From a bacterium (GTDB taxonomy: Bacteria > Pseudomonadota > Alphaproteobacteria > Rhodobacterales > Rhodobacteraceae), in assembly GCA_016124195.1 (NCBI GenBank), contig WGOE01000006.1, positions 372,001-436,000 on the forward strand: a stretch of DNA of 64,000 nt, in the 5' to 3' direction. Position 1 is the stretch's first letter, and every line of letters begins with the position of its first letter. Under the pieces are notes generated by a model. It was not told the DNA's origin. It did not search any database and worked only from the letters and a program-made list of their open reading frames with translations. The position numbers and the translations under genes are program-made. Positions 1 through 8,099 of this stretch are shown one piece after another.

Positions 1-563
1 AGCCGGTGCGAGGTCATCTCGTCGATCGTGGTGGGTGTGCCGTGCTCTTCCAGATACTGGGGCGAGGCGTAAAGCCGCATGCGGATCTGCATCAGGCGCT
101 TGCGGATCAGGTCGGCCTGGGTCGGCTCTTTCATGCGGATGGCCACGTCGGCCTCGCGCATGGGCAGGTCAAGGACGCGCTCTTCCAGCATCAGGTCGAT
201 CTTGAGCGCGGGATATTTCGCGTAAAGCTTGGCCAGCCGCGGCGCAAGCCACATGGTGCCAAAGCCGGTCGTGGTCGTCACGCGCAATTCGCCAAAGACC
301 TCGTCTTCGCTGTCGCGGATGCGGGCGGCGGCGGCTTCGAGCCTGCGCACCATCTGGCTGGTGGCATCGAACAGCAACTCGCCCTGTTCGGTCAGGATCA
401 GGCCGCGGGCGTGGCGGTGAAACAGGGTGACCGACAGCGATTCCTCCAGCGCGCGGATCTGGCGGCTGACGGCGGACTGGCTCAGATGCAGAACGTCCCC
501 GGCATGGGTCAGAGAGCCCTTGTCGGCCACGGCGTGAAATATGCGCAGTTTGTCCCAGTCCAT
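1..563 (-). CDS. LysR-family regulator, LsrB/VtlR-like (5' part; runs off the left edge)
   Basis: The minus strand opens with MDWDKLRIFHAVADKGSLTH, followed by a helix-turn-helix (LSQSAVSRQIRALE) and the stretch LFHRHARGLILTEQGELL. About 187 residues are visible: the whole DNA-binding domain and the start of the substrate-binding domain. The start ATG is at 561-563 and there is no stop before the window edge. The DWDKLRIFHA opening and the FHRHARGLILTEQGELL stretch closely resemble rhizobial LsrB and Brucella/Agrobacterium VtlR, regulators of oxidative stress, envelope and small-RNA genes, as I remember those sequences. It is divergent from murI across about 190 bp, so the two probably share a control region. 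The ligand and targets in this organism cannot be read from the sequence. Confidence 0.88.
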   Translation of the reverse strand, partial: MDWDKLRIFHAVADKGSLTHAGDVLHLSQSAVSRQIRALEESLSVTLFHRHARGLILTEQGELLFDATSQMVRRLEAAAARIRDSEDEVFGELRVTTTTGFGTMWLAPRLAKLYAKYPALKIDLMLEERVLDLPMREADVAIRMKEPTQADLIRKRLMQIRMRLYASPQYLEEHGTPTTIDEMTSHR

Positions 564-753
564 CACGGCACGCCCCCCTCTTGCGATCGCAGCCTAGCAT
601 TGGCGGTCTGTCTGGCCCAAGAAATTCGATCTGTAAACCGCTTTGGCCGACGGGTCTGTGCTTTCCTTGTGCGGATGCGGCGCACTTCCCTCGGACGGCG
701 CCAGCGGCTATCCTGACGGGCAAGGCAAGAAGAACCGGCAAAAGGGGCAGGAC

Positions 754-1566
754 ATGGCCGTTGGCGTATTCGATTCCGGTCTGGGCGGGCTGACCGTGCT
801 GGATGCCGTCAGCCGGCGTCTGCCGGAGGTGCCCTTCGTCTATTTCGGCGACAATGCCCATGCGCCTTACGGGGTGCGCACCCATGACGACATCTTCAAC
901 CTGACCTGTGCCGCGACCGAAAGGCTTTGGGACGAGGGTTGCGATCTGGTGATCCTGGCCTGTAACACGGCCTCTGCCGCCGCACTCAAGCGCATGCAGG
1001 AAACCTGGGTCCCGGCCGACAAGCGCGTCCTGGGCGTCTTCGTGCCGCTGATCGAGGCCCTGACCGAACGGCAATGGGGCGACAACTCCCCCCCGCGCGA
1101 GGTTGCGGTCAAGCATGTCGCCCTCTTTGCCACCCCCGCCACGGTGGCCTCCCGCGCCTTTCAGCGCGAACTGGCCTTCCGTGCCATCGGGGTCGATGTC
1201 GAGGCGCAGCCCTGCGGCGGTGTCGTCGATGCCATCGAACAGGGCGACGAAATCCTGGCCGAGGCTCTGGTGCGCAGCCATGTCGAGGCGCTGAAGCGGC
1301 GCATGCCGCATCCCGAGGCCGCTGTTCTGGGCTGCACGCATTACCCCTTGATGGCGCAGGCCTTTCAGGAGGCTCTGGGGCCGGACGTGAAGGTCTATTC
1401 CCAGGCCAACCTCGTGGCCGAAAGCCTGACGGATTATCTGCAGCGCCGGCCGGAATTTCTGGGCCCCGGCACGCAATCGAAATTCCTGACGACCGGCGAT
1501 CCCAAAAGTGTCTCGAGCAAGGCCACCCAATTCTTGCGCCGCAAGATCGTGTTCGAGGCGGCCTGA
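754..1566 (+). CDS. murI: Glutamate racemase
   Basis: This enzyme converts L-glutamate to D-glutamate for peptidoglycan precursors in the cytoplasm. The 270-residue product starts [16 protein letters not shown], the classic racemase opening. It carries both catalytic cysteines in their usual contexts: Cys70 in ACNTASA and Cys194 in GCTHYPL. An in-frame ATG lies upstream at 643, but the racemase family begins at the FDSGxGG motif, so the ATG at 754 is preferred; it is preceded by a purine-rich AAAGGGGCAG. It appears monocistronic, with about 240 bp before the next gene and no obvious terminator. Family length and motifs fit fully. Confidence 0.96.
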   Translation: MAVGVFDSGLGGLTVLDAVSRRLPEVPFVYFGDNAHAPYGVRTHDDIFNLTCAATERLWDEGCDLVILACNTASAAALKRMQETWVPADKRVLGVFVPLIEALTERQWGDNSPPREVAVKHVALFATPATVASRAFQRELAFRAIGVDVEAQPCGGVVDAIEQGDEILAEALVRSHVEALKRRMPHPEAAVLGCTHYPLMAQAFQEALGPDVKVYSQANLVAESLTDYLQRRPEFLGPGTQSKFLTTGDPKSVSSKATQFLRRKIVFEAA

Positions 1567-1806
1567 GGCCCGAGGCGGCATCGGGACCGGGCCGCAGGGT
1601 CCTGACATCGCGGGCTGCTCCGGGCCGTGCCGTTCTGCAGAACGGGGGCCGCCCCAGCCGGGGCGTGCCTGTCAAAACCCGGCTGAAGCCAAGCCAAAAC
1701 AAGGATTTGCGTGGGGCTCTGGTGCCATGTCCCTTAGGACGTCTCGGGGCGGCGCTTGCATTTGCGGGCCGTTCTCTCATATCCTGCGCCGTGAAAGGAG
1801 GCCCCG

Positions 1807-2418
1807 ATGCCCGTTGTTCGTGCTTTCTTCCCGGCCTCCCTGACGCGGCGTACGCTTCTGGCGGCGGTGCCTGTGTCTTTCCTGCCAACGCCCGGCCTGT
1901 CTTTCGAGGTGCGCCCCGCCACTTGGGCGCGCCAGGTCCTGCCCGAGGTCAAGGGCGTGCCCAATCTTTATCAGGTGACGGCGCAGATCTACCGTTCAGC
2001 CCAGCCCGATGCGGCTGGCTTTGAGGCCATGGCGCAGTTGGGCGTCCGCTCGGTCGTTTCGCTGCGCCAGACGGTCAGCGATGCCCCGATGGCGACGGGA
2101 ACCGAACTTGCTGTCTACCGCGTGCCGATGAAATCGCGCCATGTCGGCGAGAAGAATGGCGCCAAGGTCGTGCAGGCGATGCGGGATCTGCGCTATGGCC
2201 TGAGCCAGGGGCCGGTTCTGGTGCATTGCCATCATGGCGCGGACCGCACCGGCCTGATCGCCGCCCTGTGGCGCATCCTTTATGAAGGCTGGTCGCGTCA
2301 GGCCGCGATCGACGAACTGATCGAGGGCGGCTACGGTTTTCATCCGATCTGGGCCAATATCCCGCGCTACCTGCGCGAGGTGGATCTGGCCGACCTGCGG
2401 GAGCGTATCGAATCATGA
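1807..2418 (+). CDS. Secreted Cys-X5-Arg (tyrosine/dual-specificity type) phosphatase
   Basis: The 203-residue protein contains the phosphatase signature HCHHGADRTG, a CX5R loop with nucleophilic Cys and phosphate-binding Arg. The body (YRSAQPDAAGFEAMAQLGVRSVVSLR) is typical of bacterial dual-specificity/PTP-like enzymes that act on phosphotyrosine, phosphoinositides or similar esters; the substrate is unknown. The N-terminus has a twin arginine followed by a hydrophobic stretch (LTRRTLLAAVPVSFLP), which suggests export, possibly by Tat. A strong ribosome site AAAGGAGG lies just before the ATG. The stop overlaps the ATG of the DUF1684 gene (ATGA), so the two are translationally coupled. A second protein of this class is encoded at 56700-57386. 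Confidence 0.82.
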   Translation: MPVVRAFFPASLTRRTLLAAVPVSFLPTPGLSFEVRPATWARQVLPEVKGVPNLYQVTAQIYRSAQPDAAGFEAMAQLGVRSVVSLRQTVSDAPMATGTELAVYRVPMKSRHVGEKNGAKVVQAMRDLRYGLSQGPVLVHCHHGADRTGLIAALWRILYEGWSRQAAIDELIEGGYGFHPIWANIPRYLREVDLADLRERIES

Positions 2419-3197
2419 CCCAAGATCAGGCGCCAATGGCTGTGCAACCGGCCGCGCATGACCAGTGGCAGCGCGACCGTCTGGCTGCCCTGACGGCCGA
2501 GGATGGCTGGCTGAACCTGACCGACCGGGTCGAGATCGCACCGGGCCCGCAGCGGATCGGGACGGCGCCAGACAATGACGTGATCCTGTCGGCGGGGCCG
2601 GCGCATCTGGGCATCCTGACCGCCACGCCAAGGACCGCCGCGCTGACGCGCGACGGGGTGACACAGGACTTCGTGGTGGACGGCACCAACCCGATGCTGC
2701 GGGTGGCCGGTCTTCTGTTGGAACTGCACACCGTGGCGGACCAGCCCGCCATCCGGGTGCGCGACCTTGCCCTGCCGCGCAGGGTCACCCTGAGTTATTA
2801 CCCCTATGATCCGGCCTGGGTGATCTTGGCCCGCTGGGAGGCACTGGCCGCACCGCAATCGCAAAAGATCGAACAGAAGGGTGCCGCGCCGACCGAACTG
2901 CCCCTGACCCACCGCGCGCATTTTCAGCACGCGGGGCAGGAGGTGACCCTGCTGGCCACCCACTGGAAGGGCGATCGGCCGATGCTGGTGTTCCGCGATG
3001 CGACCGCGGGCGCCGAGACCTATGCCGCCTCGCGGTACCTGATCGGCGAGCCTGCGGGCGACCGGATCACGCTGGATTTCAACCGCGCCTACAACCCGCC
3101 CTGCGCCTTCACCGATTTTGCCATCTGCCCCTTGCCCCCGCCGCAGAACCGGCTGCCTTTCGCCATCCGTGCCGGAGAGCGCAAGCTCGACCGCTGA
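2415..3197 (+). CDS. DUF1684 family protein
   Basis: The 260-residue product matches the DUF1684 family. Diagnostic stretches are the C-terminal YNPPCAFTDFAICPLPPPQNRLPFAI and the central LSYYPYDPAW, quoted here in part from family memory. The protein is soluble, with no signal peptide or membrane segment seen, and its biochemical role is unknown. It overlaps the upstream phosphatase by 4 nt. The last six codons (ERKLDR then TGA) form the first copy of a 27-bp tandem array that continues beyond the stop, so the natural 3' end sits inside a repeat. Slippage in the array would leave the protein unchanged, because each unit carries its own in-frame stop. Confidence 0.85.
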   Translation: MTQDQAPMAVQPAAHDQWQRDRLAALTAEDGWLNLTDRVEIAPGPQRIGTAPDNDVILSAGPAHLGILTATPRTAALTRDGVTQDFVVDGTNPMLRVAGLLLELHTVADQPAIRVRDLALPRRVTLSYYPYDPAWVILARWEALAAPQSQKIEQKGAAPTELPLTHRAHFQHAGQEVTLLATHWKGDRPMLVFRDATAGAETYAASRYLIGEPAGDRITLDFNRAYNPPCAFTDFAICPLPPPQNRLPFAIRAGERKLDR

Positions 3198-3347
3198 GCC
3201 CGGGAGCGCAAGCTCGACCGTTAAGCCCGAGAGCGCAAGCTCGACCGTTAAGCCCGAGAGCGCAAGCTCGACCGCTAAGCCCGAGAGCGCAAGCTCGACC
3301 GCTAAGCCCGAGAGCGCAAGCTCGACCGCTAAGCCCGAGAGCGCAAG
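3177..3347 (+). repeat. 27-bp tandem repeat, six copies plus a partial one, at the 3' end of the DUF1684 gene
   Basis: Units begin at 3177, 3204, 3231, 3258, 3285 and 3312, with a truncated seventh at 3339. Each starts GAGCGCAAGCTCGACCG and differs from the others at only one or two positions. The first unit is coding (ERKLDR-stop); later units repeat the same six codons and a TAA in that frame. GAGC-GCAA-GCTC can fold into a 4-bp stem closed by a GNRA-type GCAA loop, so the mRNA would carry a row of small identical hairpins. There are no spacers, so it is not a CRISPR array. Confidence 0.95.
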
Positions 3348-3703
3348 GCCCGGCCGAAGAGTCCGAAAACGGGCATGGCGGACGCTCGCGGCAGTGCATC
3401 GCCTGGTGGTCGGTTCCTGCCGACAAGGCGCCTGAACCACCCTCCGCCTCTTTCGCAAATATGACGGAACCGAGCCGGGTACGGCCACATTTACAACCGA
3501 AAGTTGTATTACGGGCCACGCAATCGCGCTTTGGGACGCATTGCTGCCGGGCTTTCGCCCGATTTCCGCCTTTTTGATCGGGCGATATGGCAGGGCGTCG
3601 CGGGCCATGCCCTGCGGTGTCGAGGCCGCCGTGGTGGGAACGGCCTCGTCTTGCAAGCACGGGCCGCGCCTCGAAAGGGCCGGCAGGACGAAAGGCCTAA
3701 GCG
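3348..3703. other. Non-coding stretch between the tandem repeat and the RTX gene
   Basis: I find no convincing gene here. The one distinct element is an inverted repeat at 3492-3508, TACAAC-CGAAA-GTTGTA (6-bp arms, 5-bp centre), about 200 bp upstream of the RTX start. It could be an operator or a small hairpin. No clear -35/-10 pair was recognised. Confidence 0.5.
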
Positions 3704-5779
3704 TTGACCACCTCTGAGCTGCTTGGATCGGCCACCGCCGACGTTCACATGATCAACATCGCGCTGACGGCGGCAGATGGCTCGGGTCAGGTCTGGCAGG
3801 ACCCGACGCAGATGATTCCGCTTGGCATGAACGGCAATCCCGAGGGCTTCGTCGCGGCCATTCAAAGCGGGCTGCCGCTGGTCAACAACCTGCGCGTTCT
3901 GTTCAACGAATATTCCTTCAACGCCGATGGCAGCCTCAATCCGCAGTTCGAACGGTTTCTCGCGGCGGCGGCCGCGGCCGGCTATCAGATCACGCTGGCC
4001 TATGGGTCGGGTGACACGCAGAACCTTGGCATCGGCGATGCCACTCACCCAAGCCTGACCAATGCCGAAGGCTATGATGCCCTGCAGCAGAACTTCACCA
4101 AGGTCGCGGGCGCCTGGAGCCAGATGATGGACTGGATGGATGGCCATTCGGACGTCAAGGGCGCTGTCTACGGCTGGGAGCTGATGAACGAGGCCGCGGC
4201 CTACCGCCATACGATCAAGGCGAACGGGGCGGATGCGACCTATTCCACCACCAGTTTCGTCGATCTTTACGCGCAGCATTGCGCCGACCTGGCCCATCTG
4301 ATCGAGACGCGGGCCTCGGGGCACATTCTGGTCGGCGGCTGGGGCTTTGATGGCGATTTCCTGACTTTGGCCAATACGCAGATGGGGTCGGTCTCGGCGC
4401 TGGACTATCTGCGCGCGGCGGTGGGCCCCGATCTGGTCTGGTCGGCGCATCTTTATCCGGGCTGGATGGGAACCAACGCGGCGACCGATGTCGCCTCGCT
4501 GACTGCGCGGTTCGATGCGATCTACGCGCCGCTGCATGGCGACAACGTTCTGGTGACAGAGACCAACATCGACGGCTCGGTCGATGATCCGGGTCAGCCG
4601 ATCGACCCGATCGATCTTTTCGCGGCCAGTTTCGACTGGTTCGCCAGGAATGGCGTCGGTCTGGGCATCTATCCGGGCGTGCAGACCGGTTCGTCACATC
4701 TGATCTATATCGAGAATGACGGCTCGATCACCTTGCGCCACCAGCATTCCTTCGCCCATGCGATGGATGCCTTTTCGCTGGGCGAGGTGCAGCCGCAGCA
4801 CGACGGCAACGAAGTGGTCAAGACCGTGCTGGTCGATGCGGCCCTGCGCAACGAAAATTACGAGGTCGCGGCGGGCGAGCCGCTTTACGATGCGCTGCAC
4901 AAGATGGGCACGGCCTTTGGTTTCGGCGGCGACGACACCTTGCAGGGCACGCTGCAATCGAATGACTTCCTTTATGGAGGCAGCGGCAATGACCTGCTGA
5001 TCGCGGCGGGTGGCGATGACTTCCTGTTCGGCCAGAGCGGCAATGACCACCTTCTGGGCGGTTCGGGATTTGATCATCTGTTCGGCGGTGCGGGCGACGA
5101 CACGATGGACGCGGGCATGGGCATCGACCTTATGGTCGGCGGGACCGGGAACGACGTCTATATCGTGCGTTCGACCCATGACATGATCCGCGAGCTGGCG
5201 GGCGAAGGTGTCGACCGGGTCAACACCACGATGAAGGTCTTGTCGCTGATGACCGGCAATGCCACGCAATATGCCAATATCGAGAACCTCAACTATTTTG
5301 GCACCGGCAACTTTCGCGGCACGGGCAATGCGCTGGACAACCACATCTGGGGCGCCTCGGGCAGCGACACGCTGTTGGGCGGGTTGGGCAACGACACGCT
5401 GGAGGGTTGCTTTGGCAGCGATACCCTGTCGGGCGGGGCCGGCGATGACCTGCTGCTGGGCCAGATCGGCAGCGACAAGCTGATCGGCGGTCTGGGCAAT
5501 GACACGCTGATCGGCGGGGCGGGGGCGGACCAGCTTTATGGCGGCGCCGGGGCGGATGTCTTTGTCTTCGACACGGGCCATGACACGATCTTCGATTTCT
5601 CGACCGCCGAGGATGTCATCCAGTTCCATGCCAGCGCCGATCTTCAGACCATCGCAGACCTTCTGACCCATGCCCATGAAGTGGCCGGCGACGTGGTCTT
5701 CGATTTCGGCACCGCGGATAGTCTGGTGGTGCATGGCGTGACACTGGCCGACCTGACGCCCGATCTGGTCCTGATCTGA
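3704..5779 (+). CDS. Secreted RTX-repeat glycoside hydrolase (clan GH-A / GH5-like catalytic domain)
   Basis: The product is 691 residues with no N-terminal signal peptide. Residues about 35-345 look like a TIM-barrel glycosidase: candidate acid/base Glu163 in GWELMNEAA, His249/Tyr251 in SAHLYPGW, and candidate nucleophile Glu286 in VLVTETN. Two blocks of calcium-binding nonapeptides (GGxGxDxLx) follow at about 408-483 and 540-622, and then a hydrophobic, acidic tail typical of type I secretion substrates. The reaction is therefore probably hydrolysis of an extracellular beta-glycan; the exact GH family and substrate are uncertain. An in-frame stop at 3698 makes TTG at 3704 the longest start, with AAAGG nine bases upstream; ATG at 3749 is the alternative. 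No ABC/MFP secretion genes are adjacent; a tolC gene lies at 50997. Confidence 0.82.
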   Translation: MTTSELLGSATADVHMINIALTAADGSGQVWQDPTQMIPLGMNGNPEGFVAAIQSGLPLVNNLRVLFNEYSFNADGSLNPQFERFLAAAAAAGYQITLAYGSGDTQNLGIGDATHPSLTNAEGYDALQQNFTKVAGAWSQMMDWMDGHSDVKGAVYGWELMNEAAAYRHTIKANGADATYSTTSFVDLYAQHCADLAHLIETRASGHILVGGWGFDGDFLTLANTQMGSVSALDYLRAAVGPDLVWSAHLYPGWMGTNAATDVASLTARFDAIYAPLHGDNVLVTETNIDGSVDDPGQPIDPIDLFAASFDWFARNGVGLGIYPGVQTGSSHLIYIENDGSITLRHQHSFAHAMDAFSLGEVQPQHDGNEVVKTVLVDAALRNENYEVAAGEPLYDALHKMGTAFGFGGDDTLQGTLQSNDFLYGGSGNDLLIAAGGDDFLFGQSGNDHLLGGSGFDHLFGGAGDDTMDAGMGIDLMVGGTGNDVYIVRSTHDMIRELAGEGVDRVNTTMKVLSLMTGNATQYANIENLNYFGTGNFRGTGNALDNHIWGASGSDTLLGGLGNDTLEGCFGSDTLSGGAGDDLLLGQIGSDKLIGGLGNDTLIGGAGADQLYGGAGADVFVFDTGHDTIFDFSTAEDVIQFHASADLQTIADLLTHAHEVAGDVVFDFGTADSLVVHGVTLADLTPDLVLI

Positions 5780-5890
5780 CCGGGGCGGGCCGGGCAAAAC
5801 CCGTTCACGCGATTTTCCCTTGCATCTGGCGCCTCCATTGCCAATTAGAAGGGCGTGGCCCGGAAGGGTTGCGCAGCGGAAAGGGATGCC

Positions 5891-6919
5891 ATGACCTATC
5901 AGATCGCCATTCTCGGAGCCTCGGGCTATACCGGGGCCGAACTGATCCGCCTGATCGCCACCCATCCCTACATGCAGATTGCCGCCCTGTCGGCCGACCG
6001 CAAGGCCGGGATGGCGATGGCCGAGGTTTTCCCCTTCCTGCGCCATCTGGACCTGCCCCGGCTTGCCAAGATCGAGGATATCGATTTCTCCACGATCGAC
6101 CTTTGCTTTTGCGCCCTGCCGCATGGCACGAGCCAGGAGGTGATCGACAAGCTGCCGCGCAGCCTCAAGATCGTCGATCTGTCGGCGGGCTTTCGGCTGC
6201 GCGATGCGGCGGTTTATGAAAAGTGGTATGGCGCGCCCCATGTCCACCCCGAATTGCAGGCGGAGGCCGTCTATGGCCTGACCGAGTTCTACCGCGACGA
6301 GATCGCCAAGGCCCGGCTGGTGGCGGGCACCGGCTGCAACGCGGCCACCGGGCAATTCGCGCTCAGGCCGCTGATCGCGGCCGGGGTGATCGACCTTGAT
6401 GACATCGTGATCGACCTCAAGGCCGGGGTTTCGGGCGCGGGGCGCAGCCTGAAGGAAAACCTGCTGCATGCCGAGCTGTCGGGCGGCACCCACACCTATT
6501 CCGCCGGCGGCAAGCACCGTCATCTGGGCGAGTTCGACCAGGAGTTTTCCAAGGTCGCCGGGCGGCCGGTGCTGGTGCAATTCACCCCGCATCTCTTGCC
6601 GATGAACCGCGGCATCCTCGCCACCGTCTATGTCAAGGGCAACCCCGGCCAGGTCCACGAGACCCTGCGCGAGGCCTATCGGACCGAGCCTTTCCTGCGG
6701 GTGCTGCCCTTCGGCCAGTTGCCCTCGACCCGCGACATCGCAGGGTCGAACTACTGTCACATCGGCGTGACCGGCGACCGCGTGCCCGGGCGCGCCGTGG
6801 TGGTCGCGGTCCTGGACAACCTCAACAAGGGCTCTTCGGGTCAGGCGCTGCAGAATGCCAACCTGATGCTCGGGATCGAAGAGACCACCGGGCTGATGAT
6901 GGCCCCGATTTTCCCGTAA
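5891..6919 (+). CDS. argC: N-acetyl-gamma-glutamyl-phosphate reductase
   Basis: ArgC performs the NADPH-dependent reduction of N-acetylglutamyl phosphate in arginine synthesis. The 342-residue protein starts [20 protein letters not shown], with the Rossmann motif GASGYTG. It carries the catalytic cysteine in AGTGCNAA, the substrate-binding stretches [10 protein letters not shown] and [10 protein letters not shown], and the C-terminal [15 protein letters not shown] at 5891 is preferred over an upstream in-frame GTG at 5855 because it follows GGAAAGGG and matches the family start. It is followed after about 20 bp by ccmE, probably in the same transcript although the functions are unrelated. Confidence 0.97.
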   Translation: MTYQIAILGASGYTGAELIRLIATHPYMQIAALSADRKAGMAMAEVFPFLRHLDLPRLAKIEDIDFSTIDLCFCALPHGTSQEVIDKLPRSLKIVDLSAGFRLRDAAVYEKWYGAPHVHPELQAEAVYGLTEFYRDEIAKARLVAGTGCNAATGQFALRPLIAAGVIDLDDIVIDLKAGVSGAGRSLKENLLHAELSGGTHTYSAGGKHRHLGEFDQEFSKVAGRPVLVQFTPHLLPMNRGILATVYVKGNPGQVHETLREAYRTEPFLRVLPFGQLPSTRDIAGSNYCHIGVTGDRVPGRAVVVAVLDNLNKGSSGQALQNANLMLGIEETTGLMMAPIFP

Positions 6920-6940
6920 GATGACGAAGGCGAGGACGCG

Positions 6941-7393
6941 ATGGCCGGCTTGAAAGGGCTCAAGAAGAAGCGGCGCATCCAGATCATTCTGGTGGCTTTC
7001 GTGGCCTTGGCCCTGTCCACCGCCATGATCGGCTATGCGATGAAGGATGGCATCAACTTCTTTCGCTCCCCAACCCAGGTCACCACCATGCCGCCCCGCC
7101 CCGGCGAGGTGTTCCGGCTGGGCGGTCTGGTCGAGGTGGGCTCGCTGGTGCGCGGGCAGGGCAATGTCATCACCTTCAACGTGACCGACACCAAGACCAC
7201 GGTGCCCGTCGCCTACAAGGGCGTGCTGCCTGACCTTTTTGCCGAAGGGGCCGGCGTGGTCGCCATGGGGCAGATGCAGGACAAGACCTTCGTTGCGACC
7301 GAGATCCTGGCCAAGCATGACGAGAAGTACATGCCCAAAGAGGTGATCGACGCGCTGAAGGCACAGGGTGTCTACAAGGCGCCCGGCTCCTGA
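6941..7393 (+). CDS. ccmE: Cytochrome c maturation haem chaperone CcmE
   Basis: The 150-residue protein has a basic N-terminus (GLKGLKKKRRIQ), one membrane anchor at about 13-33 and a periplasmic OB-fold domain. The signature LAKHDEKYMP holds His126, which binds haem covalently, and Tyr130, an axial ligand. CcmE receives haem from CcmABCD and passes it to CcmF/H for attachment to apocytochromes c. The other ccm genes are not in the window, so this is an isolated ccm gene. Family length and residue pattern are complete. Confidence 0.97.
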   Translation: MAGLKGLKKKRRIQIILVAFVALALSTAMIGYAMKDGINFFRSPTQVTTMPPRPGEVFRLGGLVEVGSLVRGQGNVITFNVTDTKTTVPVAYKGVLPDLFAEGAGVVAMGQMQDKTFVATEILAKHDEKYMPKEVIDALKAQGVYKAPGS

Positions 7394-7414
7394 TCGGGGC
7401 AGGGTACGCTGTGG

Positions 7415-7429
7415 TTAACCGATCTTAAC
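7415..7429 (+). promoter_or_regulatory. CtrA-type TTAA repeat upstream of the endolysin gene
   Basis: The sequence TTAACCGATCTTAAC has two TTAA half-sites on the same face, separated by 6 bp; the usual CtrA box has 7. It ends 45 bp before the endolysin ATG, inside the short ccmE-endolysin intergenic region. CtrA is encoded in this window, and phosphorylated CtrA is known to be needed for lysis-gene expression in Rhodobacter capsulatus. Binding here is an inference. Confidence 0.45.
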
Positions 7430-7474
7430 GCTTTGGGCAGAGTCTAGCCCCGGTCATCAGCACCGGGGGCTTGC

Positions 7475-8086
7475 ATGCCAGACGTCCGCCAGATTGCCGA
7501 AGAGATCGTCGCCCGCGAGGGCGGCTATGTGAATGACCCCTCCGATCCGGGGGGCGCCACCAACCATGGCGTGACACTTGGCACCTTGCGCGCTTTGGGC
7601 CGCGATCTGACCGGGGATGGCCATGTCGATGTGGCCGATGTGCGCGCCATTACCGACCGCGAGGCGGTCGATATCTTCCTCACCCAGTATTTCGACCGCC
7701 CGGGCCTTGGGCGTCTGCCCGATGCGCTACAGCCTTCGGTGTTCGACATGTATGTCAATGCCGGGATCATGGCAGTGAAATTGCTGCAAAGGGTGCTGAA
7801 GGCCGCGGGCTATGCGCTGGCCGATGACGGTGCCATCGGCCCCCAGACGCTGGCCGCCGCCCGCACCGAGGCCGCCAAGGACGCAGAGGCGCTGGTCGAT
7901 CGCTACGGCGTGGCGCGGCGCGATTTCTATTACAGCCTCGCCGATGCCCGCCCGGCCAGCCGCAAATACGCCCGCCGCAAGGATGGCGGCAAGGGCGGCT
8001 GGATCACCCGGGCCGAGGCCTTCATCTCTCCCGCTCTCAGATTGACAGATGCCCAGCATCAGGCGCGCGTCGCGGCCTGGAATTAG
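7475..8086 (+). CDS. GH108 N-acetylmuramidase endolysin (gene-transfer-agent release type)
   Basis: The 203-residue protein has the GH108 active-site segment REGGYVNDPSDPGGATNHGVT, with candidate catalytic Glu15, and a C-terminal peptidoglycan-binding region of the PG_binding_3 type (DGAIGPQTLAAA). It should cut the glycan strand of peptidoglycan. No signal peptide is visible, so release to the wall would depend on the holin encoded 13 bp downstream. An isolated endolysin-holin pair of this family, separate from the main particle cluster, is the known release cassette for gene transfer agents in Rhodobacter. Residues 44-55 (DLTGDGHVDVAD) read as an EF-hand or dockerin-like calcium loop inserted after the active site. 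A lone prophage remnant is the alternative, but no phage genes flank it. Confidence 0.88.
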   Translation: MPDVRQIAEEIVAREGGYVNDPSDPGGATNHGVTLGTLRALGRDLTGDGHVDVADVRAITDREAVDIFLTQYFDRPGLGRLPDALQPSVFDMYVNAGIMAVKLLQRVLKAAGYALADDGAIGPQTLAAARTEAAKDAEALVDRYGVARRDFYYSLADARPASRKYARRKDGGKGGWITRAEAFISPALRLTDAQHQARVAAWN

Positions 8087-8099
8087 AAAGGAAACTCAG

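Noticed and set aside
3177-3347. Possible CRISPR array
   Set aside because: Units are directly adjacent without spacers, only 27 bp long, and derived from a coding sequence.
2367-3656. Long minus-strand reading frame with ALSGLAVEL-type repeats
   Set aside because: The repeats are only the translation of the 27-bp tandem array on the other strand. The frame is antisense to the DUF1684 gene and has no ribosome site.
3504-3707. 67-codon plus-strand frame before the RTX gene
   Set aside because: It is Arg-rich with no ribosome site and no recognisable fold. It is probably chance.
4694-7318. 874-codon minus-strand frame over the RTX gene, argC and ccmE
   Set aside because: It is antisense to three well-recognised genes, and its composition is that of a high-GC shadow frame.
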